From positions 620,001 to 684,000 of the forward strand of contig NZ_FQVP01000002.1 of the NCBI RefSeq assembly GCF_900129395.1: a stretch of 64,000 bases of DNA, in the 5' to 3' direction. Source of the stretch: Pseudosulfitobacter pseudonitzschiae (GTDB taxonomy: Bacteria; Pseudomonadota; Alphaproteobacteria; Rhodobacterales; Rhodobacteraceae). Position numbers and translations under genes: made by a program. The notes under the pieces are model-generated. The model did no database searches. It was not told where the DNA came from and saw only the letters and a program-made list of their open reading frames with translations. Below, piece by piece: positions 8,299 to 17,020 of the stretch. Position 1 is the stretch's first letter. The number at the start of each line of letters is the position of its first letter.

Positions 8299-10784
8299 TC
8301 GGGGTCCGGCAGCCTATCCAGAACCTGCGCCAGCACCTGTGCATCGACAGGTTTGGCCACCCGCCCAAAGCGGTGCGTGTCGGCGGGCGGGATGTTGTCG
8401 GTTGCGGGCAGTTGGGTCGACATGGCGATGGCGCGGGTTTGCGGATGGCGTGCCAGTGCCTGCCGGATCAGGTCCCAGCCGCTGTGCTGGGCCTCCAGCT
8501 TCAGATCGCTCAGCACCAGATCGGGACGGGGGGCGGCATTCAGCAGCGCCTGACCGCTGGCATAGTCGGGGGCGGTGGTTACATCAAACCCCAGCGTGCG
8601 CAGGGCAGTTGCGGCGGCATTCAGTGCCTTGGGGTCGTCGTCGATCACCACCGCGTGGCCTGCATGGCGGGCGGGCATGGGCCGCGTGTCGGCCACCGGC
8701 GGAAAGAACAGGGTCACCGTCGTGCCGGCCTCTGGCTCGGACGCAATGTGCAGACGTCCCCCCGACTGGTGCACGAAGCCATCAACCATCGACAGGCCCA
8801 GCCCCGTCCCCCCGCCGTCGCGGCGTGCGGTAAAAAACGGTTCGGTCGCATAGCGCAGGATCTCGGCGGGCATCCCGTGACCGTCGTCGGATACCGCCAG
8901 CGCGATGTCACCGCCTGTGTCCTGATACACCGATATCTCGATATGTCCTGCGCCGCTGATTGCCTGGCCGGCGTTGACGCACAGGTTCAGGATAGCGCTT
9001 TCCAACTGGCCGGGGTCGATCATTGCCCACATCGGCGTGTCGGGGGTGATCACCGACAAGGTGACCGTTTCGGGCAGGGCAATTTCGAGCAGATCACGCA
9101 TGGCGTCCAGCAGATCGACGATATCGGTGCGCTGGGGCTCCAGATGCTGTTTGCGGGCAAAGGCCAACAGCCGTTCGGTCAGCGTCACGCCCAGATCCAC
9201 CGCATCCTCGATGCGTGCGCGCAGGCGGGTGGCCGTGTCCGCGTCGGCGCGTTCCAGAAGGTGCAGGTTGCCCGAGATGGTGGACAGGATATTGCCAAAG
9301 TCGTGGGCCACCTCGCCCGTAACCTTGCCCAGCGTCTCGACCCGCTGGATTTCGGCCAGCCGCGCATCGACCAGCCGCCGCTCGGTCACTTCGGAAAACA
9401 GCCAGACGGCACCGCCGTCGGGAAAGGGCGAGCGGCGCAGTTCCAGCACGTGGCCCGCCGCGCTTTCGTATTCCAGATAGCCCGCCGCGGTCATGGCGGT
9501 TTCGCGCAGGGAAAACGGTGATTGCGCCAGAAGGTCGTCCACGGTTTCCGGTGCTGTGACAGTTTCGGGCAGGCGCAGCAGATCGCCGGTCCGCCGGTTC
9601 TGCGCCAGAATGCGGCCTGATGCAGCCGTGATCACCACCCCGTCCGTGATGTTTTCAAATACCCGCGAAAACAGCGTGTTCTGCCGCCGGATGAGCCGTG
9701 AATTGCGGTCGAGCCGCAGCGCGTTGGCGCGGAAGATGCGAAAGGCCGAGAACAGCTGCCCGATCTCGTCCTCGCTTTCCAGCCTGCGTTCCAGCCGTGT
9801 CGCACGATCGCCTGCCGCCAGCCTGCGCATGGCCTGCGCGATGCGGTGCAGGTTCATCACCACATAGCGCGAGACGAACACCGCCGTGATCACGGCCACC
9901 ACAAGGCTGACCGCCATCAGCGCCAGCATCACCCATTGCGCGACGGCCAGCCGGGCGCGGGTGTCGGCCTGTGATGCCTCCAGCCGCTGGCGCGCGGCGG
10001 TCACTTTTTGCGCGGCCAACTGGTTGATCCGTTCCGCCTCGGTGCGGATGCGGAACAGGGCGTTCTCGGCGTCCAGCGAGATGGCCAGATTGCGATAGAC
10101 CAGGTTGAACAGCGTGTCGTCACGGGTGATCGTGCGGTCGATTTCCTGCACGTTGTCGGCCACCAGCGGCGTCGCCACCGCCAGAATGTCCGCGCGGATT
10201 TTTGTGTAGCGCTGGCGGAATTCCCCGATGGAAATCAGCGTGTTTGCCCGCGCTGTGCCGACCGCCTCCATCGCCAGTTGTTGCAACCCCGCCCACGCCT
10301 GTCGCTGATAGGCCGTGGCGACGCGCGTCGTGGTCCATTGACGGTAGCGTCGCAACAGCACCTCAAGCGCCTGGTCGATTGCGTCGATGTCGCGGTTGAT
10401 GCGGTTTTGTTGCGGGATGATCTCGACCAGATCGTCCACCGCAGCGCGCATGCGGGCCACGGACAGGGTCAGGTCCGCGTCGCCCTGCGCCATGTCTTCC
10501 AGCCGCGCAATGGCCGCGTAGATCTCGTCGGTTTCGGTTGAAATGCCAAAAGGCGGGTTCAGCGACAGCAGGAAAGGCGCGGATTTTGACAGGGTCGCGG
10601 TGCTTTGCGACAGTTCCAGCGCGCGGGACACTTCGGCCAGCGACACGCTGTGCAGCAGCTCGATCTGGCGGTCGGCACGTTCCAGCGTGTAAAAGGCGAT
10701 GATCCCGATCACCGCAGCGACCACCGACAGCAGGCTGATGGCAAAGAACAGGCGCGTCCGAATGCTCAGCCGTGACAGCTTCAT
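8295..10784 (-). CDS. Hybrid sensor histidine kinase, TorS-like layout
   Basis: An 829-residue membrane sensor. Span 1 is at about 12-33, followed by a helical periplasmic region to about 283, span 2 at about 285-307, HAMP near 308-365 and a PAS-like region near 370-465. The HisKA phospho-acceptor is His494 in EVAHDFGN. The ATPase domain has Asn604 in the N box, DDGHGMP and GGTGLGL. A C-terminal receiver has phospho-acceptor Asp760 in LVLSDLKL. Unlike E. coli TorS there is no HPt domain. Its start overlaps the response regulator gene by 4 bp, so they form one operon. The signal is unknown; the pair lies divergent to the phosphonate importer. Confidence 0.93.
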   Translation of the reverse strand: MKLSRLSIRTRLFFAISLLSVVAAVIGIIAFYTLERADRQIELLHSVSLAEVSRALELSQSTATLSKSAPFLLSLNPPFGISTETDEIYAAIARLEDMAQGDADLTLSVARMRAAVDDLVEIIPQQNRINRDIDAIDQALEVLLRRYRQWTTTRVATAYQRQAWAGLQQLAMEAVGTARANTLISIGEFRQRYTKIRADILAVATPLVADNVQEIDRTITRDDTLFNLVYRNLAISLDAENALFRIRTEAERINQLAAQKVTAARQRLEASQADTRARLAVAQWVMLALMAVSLVVAVITAVFVSRYVVMNLHRIAQAMRRLAAGDRATRLERRLESEDEIGQLFSAFRIFRANALRLDRNSRLIRRQNTLFSRVFENITDGVVITAASGRILAQNRRTGDLLRLPETVTAPETVDDLLAQSPFSLRETAMTAAGYLEYESAAGHVLELRRSPFPDGGAVWLFSEVTERRLVDARLAEIQRVETLGKVTGEVAHDFGNILSTISGNLHLLERADADTATRLRARIEDAVDLGVTLTERLLAFARKQHLEPQRTDIVDLLDAMRDLLEIALPETVTLSVITPDTPMWAMIDPGQLESAILNLCVNAGQAISGAGHIEISVYQDTGGDIALAVSDDGHGMPAEILRYATEPFFTARRDGGGTGLGLSMVDGFVHQSGGRLHIASEPEAGTTVTLFFPPVADTRPMPARHAGHAVVIDDDPKALNAAATALRTLGFDVTTAPDYASGQALLNAAPRPDLVLSDLKLEAQHSGWDLIRQALARHPQTRAIAMSTQLPATDNIPPADTHRFGRVAKPVDAQVLAQVLDRLPDPD

Positions 10785-11506
10785 GCCCCGCGTCCATCCA
10801 GCACAAAGATATAGCCCTGCGCGCGTCGGGTTTGCAGATGCACCGGCTTGGACGGGATCGGTTCGATCTTGCGGCGCAAGCGCAGGATCAGCACGTCGAT
10901 GGTGCGATCCAGATAGCGTTCGGAATCGCTGCCCAACTCGTCCAGCAGCTCGGGGCGCGGGATGATCCGGCCCGGATTGCGGACAAAGTAATCGAGCAGC
11001 CGGTATTCCGCATTGGTCAGCGGAATTTCATTGCCCGCCGCGTCCTGCAACTCGCGCTTTTGCAGGTCGACCCGCTTGTCGCCAAAGCCGATCTCGTGGC
11101 CGGTGGCGGGCGGTGTCACCGCCCCGTGGCCATAGCGGCGCAGCACCGCACGGATACGCGCCACCAGTTCACGCGGGTTGAACGGTTTGATCAGGTAGTC
11201 ATCGGCGCCGGTTTCCAGCCCGATGATCTTGTCGATCTCGTCGCCCACGCCGGTCAGCATCACGATGGGCAGGTTGTATTTCTCGCGGATCTGTATGGCC
11301 AGCATCAGCCCGCTTTCCCCACGCAGGCGCAGGTCGATCAGCGCAAGGTCGATCGCGGGCGGATCGCCAAGCGCGTGGAATGCGGCACTGTCTGGGCAGG
11401 CAATCGCATGATAGCCGCTTTGTTCCAGCAACGCGGACAGCGTTTGGCGCACCTGTGCATCGTCGTCGACGATGGCAATTGTGGGTTGGGGGTTGGCACG
11501 GGTCAT
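10781..11506 (-). CDS. OmpR-family response regulator
   Basis: A 241-residue two-domain regulator. The receiver domain (about 8-122) has acidic residues at 14-16, phospho-acceptor Asp58 in ALIDLRL and the lysine in LIKPFNP. The C-terminal winged helix (about 140-235) has LTNAEYRLLDYFVRNPGR and the recognition helix SERYLDRTIDVLILRLRRKI. It is cognate to the overlapping hybrid kinase downstream. It begins about 255 bp from phnD on the other strand, so it may control that operon, itself or both; this is inference from position only. Confidence 0.95.
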   Translation of the reverse strand: MTRANPQPTIAIVDDDAQVRQTLSALLEQSGYHAIACPDSAAFHALGDPPAIDLALIDLRLRGESGLMLAIQIREKYNLPIVMLTGVGDEIDKIIGLETGADDYLIKPFNPRELVARIRAVLRRYGHGAVTPPATGHEIGFGDKRVDLQKRELQDAAGNEIPLTNAEYRLLDYFVRNPGRIIPRPELLDELGSDSERYLDRTIDVLILRLRRKIEPIPSKPVHLQTRRAQGYIFVLDGRGA

Positions 11507-11761
11507 GTCACAGCTATGTCACGGCACGGCTGCACCCGCCAAGCGTCCTTGGCTGTGACGTGGTGAAAAACACACCAAACGCCTCCGTATTGTAATACTG
11601 TTAACATTGCACCTGCTCCCCGTAACTTTGTTAGTCACTGGACGGTGGCTTGGGCGGGGCATTGCCGACTAGCATCTGCGCCATGTTGACCACATCGGGG
11701 ACCAGCGGAGGAGCTGTTCGCTGTGCTGCTGTTCGACAGATGTATTTACGGGAGGAACAAA

Positions 11762-12742
11762 ATGCATATCACCAAAACCCTGCTGGGCACCGCTTTTGCC
11801 GTCGCCATGGGCAGCACCGCTGCCTTTGCTCAGGACACTTGCGCCGAGCGCGGCGCGCTGGACGTGAACTATTGCGACGCCAACGGCGATCTGGTCGCGG
11901 ACACACCCACCGATCCGGCCAAGCTGAACGATCCGTCCACGCTGGTCTTTGCCTATACGCCGGTCGAGGACCCCGCCGTTTACGCCGACATCTGGGAACC
12001 GTTCATCGAACATCTGGAAGAGGCCACGGGCCGCGACGTGCAGTTCTTTGCCGTGCAATCCAACTCGGCCGAGGTCGAGGCCATGCGCTCGGGCCGTCTG
12101 CACATTGCAGGTTTTTCGACCGGCCCGACGCCTTTCGCCGTGAACCTTGCCGGTGCAGTCCCCTTTGCCATCATGGGCGCGGATGACGGGCAGTTCGGTT
12201 ACAAGCTGCAAGTGTTCACCCAGGCCGATTCCGACATCAAGGAAATGGCAGACCTCAAGGGCAAGCGCGTCGCGCATACTTCGCCCACCTCGAACTCGGG
12301 CAACCAGGCGCCGCGCGCGCTGTTCCCCGGTCTGGGCGTGGTGCCGGACACCGATTACGAAGTGACCTATTCCGGCTCGCATGACCAATCCATGCTGGGC
12401 GTGGTGGCCGGTGACTATGACGCGGCACCCGTGGCATCGGAAGTGGTGGACCGTATGGCGGAACGGGGTCTTTACGATCCTGCCGACGTGCGTCTGATCT
12501 GGGAAAGCGATCCGTTCCCGACAACGTCCTTCACCGTGGCGCATGACCTTGAGCCCGAGCTGGCGGAAAAGATCAAGCAGGCATTTTTCAGCTTCCAGTT
12601 CGAAGGCACAAAGCTGGGTGAAGAGTTTCAGGGTGTGAGCAAGTTCATCCCGATCACCTACAAGGACCAGTGGGCCGTGATCCGCGAAATCCAGGCCAAC
12701 AATGGCGTGGAATATACGCCCCAGGGTCTGGCTGCCAACTAA
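11762..12742 (+). CDS. phnD: Phosphonate-type ABC transporter substrate-binding protein
   Basis: A 326-residue periplasmic binding protein with a signal peptide (cleavage near TAAFA-QD). The fold matches PhnD: TLVFAYTPVEDP at the start of domain 1, SGRLHIAGFSTGP, and the hinge/ligand segment KRVAHTSPTSNSGNQAPR, whose Ser/Thr-rich loop binds the phosphonate or phosphite group in the family. A GGGAGG ribosome site precedes the ATG. It is first in a four-gene operon with phnC and two permeases. No C-P lyase or phosphonatase genes are nearby, so the ligand (phosphonate, phosphite or a phosphoester) is open. Confidence 0.93.
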   Translation: MHITKTLLGTAFAVAMGSTAAFAQDTCAERGALDVNYCDANGDLVADTPTDPAKLNDPSTLVFAYTPVEDPAVYADIWEPFIEHLEEATGRDVQFFAVQSNSAEVEAMRSGRLHIAGFSTGPTPFAVNLAGAVPFAIMGADDGQFGYKLQVFTQADSDIKEMADLKGKRVAHTSPTSNSGNQAPRALFPGLGVVPDTDYEVTYSGSHDQSMLGVVAGDYDAAPVASEVVDRMAERGLYDPADVRLIWESDPFPTTSFTVAHDLEPELAEKIKQAFFSFQFEGTKLGEEFQGVSKFIPITYKDQWAVIREIQANNGVEYTPQGLAAN

Positions 12743-12752
12743 GCGTCGAACA

Positions 12753-12788
12753 GGACACGGGACGACCCATCGCGGTTGCCCCGTGTCC
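12753..12788 (+). promoter_or_regulatory. Intercistronic hairpin between phnD and phnC
   Basis: Perfect 9-bp arms GGACACGGG (12753-12761) and CCCGTGTCC (12780-12788) enclose an 18-base loop, with no U-tract. Hairpins in this position often stabilise the binding-protein part of an ABC transporter mRNA so that it is made in excess (established for other systems, inferred here). Confidence 0.6.
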
Positions 12789-12824
12789 CTTTGCGCCTGT
12801 CCCACTGCCCCGTGAGAGGTCAAA

Positions 12825-13598
12825 ATGCTGAAAATCGAAAAACTGGTCAAACGCTACAACGGCGGCGATCCCGTGTTGAAGGACCTTGATCTTGAGGTCG
12901 GCGGCCAGCAGGTCGTGTCGATCATCGGGTCATCCGGCGCGGGCAAAAGCACGCTTTTGCGCTGTATCAACCGGCTGGTCGAACCCACATCCGGCACGAT
13001 CACGCTGAACGGCACCGACCTGACCAAGCTCAAGAAATCCGAGCTGCGCCTCGCCCGCCGTCGCATCGGCATGGTGTTTCAAAGCTTTAATCTGGTCGAC
13101 CGCCTGACGGTGATGGAAAACGTCCAGTCGGGGCGTCTGGGCTATATCTCAACCTGGGCCGCGCTGACGCGCCGCTATCCGAAAGAGGACATCCGCCGCG
13201 CCTATGAGTTGATGGAGCGTGTGGGGATTGCACACTATGCCAACAAACGGGCCGACGAGTTGTCGGGTGGCGAACGCCAGCGCGTCGGCGTTGTGCGTGC
13301 GCTGATGCAGCAACCGGAGATCCTGCTGGCCGACGAACCCACGGCCTCGCTGGACCCGAAAACATCGGAACAGATCATGGCGCTGTTGCGCGATCTGGCG
13401 AACGAGCTGGAGCTGCCCGTCATCATCAACATCCACAATGTGACCGAAGCCAAGCAATACACCGACCGCATCGTCGGCATGCGCTATGGCCGGATCATCT
13501 TTGACGATGTGCCGGATGCGCTGGACGCCGCCGCGATGGATGAAATCTATGCAGGTGTCCCCGCCGAGGACCGCGCAGCCCAGGGGGCAGCGGCATGA
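12825..13598 (+). CDS. phnC: Phosphonate-type ABC transporter ATP-binding protein
   Basis: A 257-residue ABC ATPase. Walker A is GSSGAGKST near residues 36-44, the Q-loop is VFQSFNLVDR, the signature LSGGERQRVGV near 146-156, Walker B ILLADEP, and the switch His is in NIHNVTEA. It powers the PhnEE permease pair. It follows the intercistronic hairpin after phnD and overlaps the first permease gene in ATGA. Confidence 0.95.
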   Translation: MLKIEKLVKRYNGGDPVLKDLDLEVGGQQVVSIIGSSGAGKSTLLRCINRLVEPTSGTITLNGTDLTKLKKSELRLARRRIGMVFQSFNLVDRLTVMENVQSGRLGYISTWAALTRRYPKEDIRRAYELMERVGIAHYANKRADELSGGERQRVGVVRALMQQPEILLADEPTASLDPKTSEQIMALLRDLANELELPVIINIHNVTEAKQYTDRIVGMRYGRIIFDDVPDALDAAAMDEIYAGVPAEDRAAQGAAA

Positions 13599-14389
13599 GC
13601 GATTTTCCCGACACCTGGCGCAAGCCGCCCTTCATCCGCAACACCCTGCTGCGGCGGGGCCTGTGGATCGCGATTGCGGCCTATGTGGTCTTTACCATGG
13701 CGACATTGCCGATTGACTGGGAACGCGTCTCGGCGGGCATGGGCCGCGCCGCGCGGATCTTCAGCGGGGCCTTTCCGCCCAGTTTTGCCCGCGCCGACCT
13801 GCTGATCGACGGGTTCATGGAAAGCCTGAAAATCGCGCTGCTGGCCACGGTGGCCGGTGTGGCGCTGTCGATCCCAATTGCCTTTTGCGCCGCGCGCAAC
13901 ATCGCACCCATGCCTGTCTATTACCTGGGTCGGGCCACGATCATCATCGCGCGCAGCTTTCACCCGGTCATCGTCGCCATCATCTTTGTAAAGGCCGTGG
14001 GCTTTGGCCCCTTTGCCGGTGTGCTGACGCTGACGGTTTATTCCATCGGCTTTGTCGCCAAACTGCTGGCCGAGCGTATCGAAGAGATCGACTTTGGCCA
14101 GGTCGAGGCGATGCGCTCTGCCGGGGCGCCGTTTTTCAGCACGCTGGTCTATGCCATCGCGCCGCAAATTCTGGCCCGCCAGATCGGTCTGTCGATCTAT
14201 CAGCTGGACAGCAACCTGCGCGCTTCGGCCGTGGTCGGTCTGGTGGGGGCCGGGGGCATCGGGGCGACGCTGGCCAATGCCTTTGGGCGCTACGACTATG
14301 ACTTTGCTCTGGCGATCACGATGGTCATCGTCGGCGTCATTCTGGTGTCCGAGGCGATCAGCGGTGTCATTCGGGAGAAGGTCGCATGA
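13595..14389 (+). CDS. phnE: Phosphonate-type ABC transporter permease 1
   Basis: A 264-residue inner-membrane permease with about six spans. The EAA loop is visible as AERIEEIDFGQVEAMRSAGAP near residues 153-173, where it contacts the ATPase. The C-terminal part ASAVVGLVGAGGIGATLANAF is typical of PhnE. Four-base overlaps on both sides show tight coupling with phnC and the second permease. Some phn importers use one permease and others two paralogues, as here. Confidence 0.94.
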   Translation: MSDFPDTWRKPPFIRNTLLRRGLWIAIAAYVVFTMATLPIDWERVSAGMGRAARIFSGAFPPSFARADLLIDGFMESLKIALLATVAGVALSIPIAFCAARNIAPMPVYYLGRATIIIARSFHPVIVAIIFVKAVGFGPFAGVLTLTVYSIGFVAKLLAERIEEIDFGQVEAMRSAGAPFFSTLVYAIAPQILARQIGLSIYQLDSNLRASAVVGLVGAGGIGATLANAFGRYDYDFALAITMVIVGVILVSEAISGVIREKVA

Positions 14390-15183
14390 GCCCTACAACA
14401 TTGGACCACTGGTCGCGCTACACCCCGAAACAGCGCATCAAACGCTATGGCGTGCTTTTGGCAACCTTGCTTGTCGTGGCCTGGGCACTGCAAAGCATTG
14501 ACGTAATCTGGGAGTGGGTGTGGGATTCACCTGCGCAGATGGCGGACCTGTTCGGTCGCATGATACCGCCCGATCCGCAGAACCTGCCCTCTATCATGCA
14601 AGCCATGTGGGAAACGGTGAACATCGCCACGATCGCCACGCTGTTCGCCATCGTCATCTCGCTGCCCGTGGCCTATATCGCGGCGCGCAACACCACGCCC
14701 AATGTCGTGACCCTGTGGATCGGCCGGTTCATCCTTGTGTCGTCGCGGTCGGTCAACACGATCATCTGGGCGCTGCTCTTCGTGGCCATCTTCGGCCCCG
14801 GCATCATCGCGGGGATCGTCGCGATCATGTTCCGCTCTATCGGCTTCATGGGCAAACTGCTGGGCGAAGCCATCGAGGAAATCGACACACGCCCCGTCGA
14901 GGCGCTGCAAGCCAGCGGCGCGTCACGGTTCAAGGTGGTGCTTTACGCCATCGTGCCACAGGTGATGCCCACGTTCTTTGCCGTGTCGATCCTGCGCTGG
15001 GACATCAACCTGCGTGAATCCACGGTTCTGGGGCTGGTCGGTGCGGGTGGCATCGGGATCATCCTGCAAGGGGCCATCGACACGTTCAACTGGCCCGAGG
15101 TGTCGACGGTCCTGCTGGCGATCCTTGCCTTTGTCATATTGGGCGAGGTGGTCTCGATGTACCTTCGCAAACGCATCTTGTAG
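14386..15183 (+). CDS. phnE: Phosphonate-type ABC transporter permease 2
   Basis: A 265-residue paralogue of the preceding permease, so the channel is probably a heterodimer. The EAA loop reads GEAIEEIDTRPVEALQASGAS, and the C-terminal ESTVLGLVGAGGIGIILQGAI aligns with the first copy. A strong terminator lies 46 bp after the stop, closing the phnDCEE operon. Confidence 0.94.
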   Translation: MSPTTLDHWSRYTPKQRIKRYGVLLATLLVVAWALQSIDVIWEWVWDSPAQMADLFGRMIPPDPQNLPSIMQAMWETVNIATIATLFAIVISLPVAYIAARNTTPNVVTLWIGRFILVSSRSVNTIIWALLFVAIFGPGIIAGIVAIMFRSIGFMGKLLGEAIEEIDTRPVEALQASGASRFKVVLYAIVPQVMPTFFAVSILRWDINLRESTVLGLVGAGGIGIILQGAIDTFNWPEVSTVLLAILAFVILGEVVSMYLRKRIL

Positions 15184-15228
15184 TTTTGCAGAAACGGCGG
15201 GCCCACATCCTGCCCTGCAAACCCTGGC

Positions 15229-15263
15229 GCCCTGCGGGTCCTTCCCCCGCAGGGCGTTTCTTG
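15229..15263 (+). terminator. Rho-independent terminator after the phn operon
   Basis: A perfect 10-bp stem GCCCTGCGGG (15229-15238) and CCCGCAGGGC (15246-15255) with a 7-base loop, followed by GTTTCTTGT. Confidence 0.85.
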
Positions 15264-15289
15264 TACCTGGTTGTCGCAAAGCGGCGTCT

Positions 15290-15541
15290 TTACCCTTCGG
15301 GCAAATGCGGGACTGCAACGCCTTTCTTGCGACACTTCTTTTCATAGACTGCAGGCCAGGCCCTGAATTTTCCCATCTGCGCCTGCTGCGCCATGACCAG
15401 TTGCACGAACCCGTGTCGCTGGTCTTCCTTCTTCAACGACTTGAAGGCTTTTTTCTGGGGCTTGGTCATCGAACAGGCAATGCAATGGCCTGCGCGTTTG
15501 TATTTGCACACGTCGATGCAGGGGCTTGGCAATTTGGGCAT
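15290..15541 (-). CDS. DUF1289 domain protein
   Basis: An 83-residue small basic protein starting MPKLPSPCIDVC. It has the DUF1289 four-cysteine pattern (Cys in SPCIDVCKYKRAGHCIAC), suggestive of a metal site. The C-terminal half is rich in Lys. The ATG at 15541 was chosen because the upstream in-frame extension (to 15679) overlaps the imelysin gene and has no family similarity. The function of the family is unknown. It lies 73 bp downstream of the imelysin gene on the same strand. Confidence 0.75.
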   Translation of the reverse strand: MPKLPSPCIDVCKYKRAGHCIACSMTKPQKKAFKSLKKEDQRHGFVQLVMAQQAQMGKFRAWPAVYEKKCRKKGVAVPHLPEG

Positions 15542-15614
15542 GGCGTTCTGGCTCTGCAAAAGAAAAAGCGGGACACGCCGTTGCGCGCCCCGCCCGTGAT
15601 GGGGTGACGCGTGT

Positions 15615-16871
15615 TTACTCGAACACTGCACCGGGGTTGTCGAGGCTGTCGGACCCTTCAAAGGCGATCCCGTCCACACCCAGCGCCGTGACCACGCGTT
15701 CGATGGACCGCGTCTGGTCGATCAGGGCATTGACACCCCCCATCACCAGCTCTTCGCCCGCCGCGTTGCCTGCCTCCAGCATCTGGTCATAGGCCATGCC
15801 CGCTTCGGCGGTCGATTTGATCTCGCCCAACTCGCGCATGGTTGCCGCCAGTTTCAGGCGCATTTCGGTATCCAGCCCGGTATCTGTTTCGGCCACGAGA
15901 GCCGACAGCGACGGACCGGAAACGGTCGAGCCGTCAATGCGGGTATAGCTGCCAAGGTATACGTTCTGGATGCCCAGACCGTCGTAATAGTGGCTGTTGT
16001 GGGTGTTGTCCGAGAAACAGTCGTGCTCTTCCTCGGGATCGTTCAGCATCAGGCCCAGACGCATACGTTCACCCGCCTGCTCGCCATAGGACAGGCTGCC
16101 CATGCCAGTCAGCATCGCGGAAATGCCCGCGTTCTCGTCGGCCATCACATTGGCACGTGCTTCGCCGCCGTCGGCCCATTGCTCCGTCATCCATTCCAGA
16201 TCCGAAACCAGCAGTTGCGTGGCTGCCTGCAGGTAAGCGCCGCGCCGGTCGCAGTTGCCGTTGGTGCAGGCGTCGCCGGTGGCATAGTCGGTCCATGGAC
16301 GGTTGCCGGCACCGGGGCCGTTGCCGTTCAGGTCCTGGCCCCACAGCAGGAATTCGATGGCGTGATAGCCGGTGGCCACGTTCGCCTCGACGCCGTCGGC
16401 CTCTTGCAGGGTGTTCTTCAGCAGATCGGGGGTGATTTCGGTCGCGTCGATTTCCTTGCCCGACAGGGTGAATGTGGGGTTGGCGATCACGTTCAGCGCC
16501 GCGGCTTCGTTTTCATCGGTGGCCCCGCCATAGGATGCGTCCACATAGTCGATCAGCCCTTCGTCCAGCGGCCAGGCGTTCAGCCCGCCTTCCCAGTCGT
16601 CGACAATCGGGTTGCCAAAGCGGAAGACTTCGCTTTGCTGATAGGGCACACGGGCGGCCAGCCATGCGGAGCGCGCGGCGATCAGGTTGGTTTCCGACGG
16701 GTCTGCAACCAGCGCATCAACGGCGACTTGCAGAGCCTGTGCGGTGGTCAGGCTGTCACCGTAGGTCGCGGCGGCGATGTCGGCGTAATTGGCCAGCACA
16801 TCGGTGCGGGTGTCGGCGAACGACGCCGTGGCCGTCAGGCTGATTGCGGTCGTCAAAAACAGGCGTTTCAT
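15615..16871 (-). CDS. Imelysin-family iron-regulated protein (IrpA/ICMP type)
   Basis: A 418-residue secreted protein with a signal peptide (cleavage near TASFA-DT). The imelysin motif GxHxxE is present as GYHAIEFLLWGQD near residue 165, with RFGNPIVDDWEGGLNAWP before it. Members are periplasmic or outer-membrane proteins tied to iron acquisition. The start MKRLFLTT has an AAAGGA site; an ATG 12 codons upstream is less suitable. Many genomes pair this gene with a di-haem protein and a second imelysin, neither of which is adjacent here. An IscR-like element upstream suggests iron control. Confidence 0.88.
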   Translation of the reverse strand: MKRLFLTTAISLTATASFADTRTDVLANYADIAAATYGDSLTTAQALQVAVDALVADPSETNLIAARSAWLAARVPYQQSEVFRFGNPIVDDWEGGLNAWPLDEGLIDYVDASYGGATDENEAAALNVIANPTFTLSGKEIDATEITPDLLKNTLQEADGVEANVATGYHAIEFLLWGQDLNGNGPGAGNRPWTDYATGDACTNGNCDRRGAYLQAATQLLVSDLEWMTEQWADGGEARANVMADENAGISAMLTGMGSLSYGEQAGERMRLGLMLNDPEEEHDCFSDNTHNSHYYDGLGIQNVYLGSYTRIDGSTVSGPSLSALVAETDTGLDTEMRLKLAATMRELGEIKSTAEAGMAYDQMLEAGNAAGEELVMGGVNALIDQTRSIERVVTALGVDGIAFEGSDSLDNPGAVFE

Positions 16872-16950
16872 TGGTGGTCCTTTGGGGTCGGATATTCTCG
16901 ATGCCACGGTCCGGAATGGCCCGCAGGCGGGGTGACTCTCATGATATCTG

Positions 16951-16975
16951 AAAGCTGACTAAATTGCTCGGAATT
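16951..16975. promoter_or_regulatory. IscR-like (iron-responsive) site candidate
   Basis: The core GCTGACTAAATTGCTCGG lies 80-104 bp upstream of the imelysin start. Aligned by eye to the E. coli type 1 IscR consensus as I recall it, 19 of 25 positions agree. Rhodobacterales use an IscR-type protein in iron control, which fits an imelysin target (inference). Confidence 0.4.
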
Positions 16976-17020
16976 GTCAATCCCGATTAAAAGCGTTGGT
17001 TTCAGCGCGCCGATGCGCCG

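Noticed and set aside
11580-11760. Pho box before phnD
   Set aside because: No pair of CTGTCA-like repeats at 11-bp spacing was found by eye.
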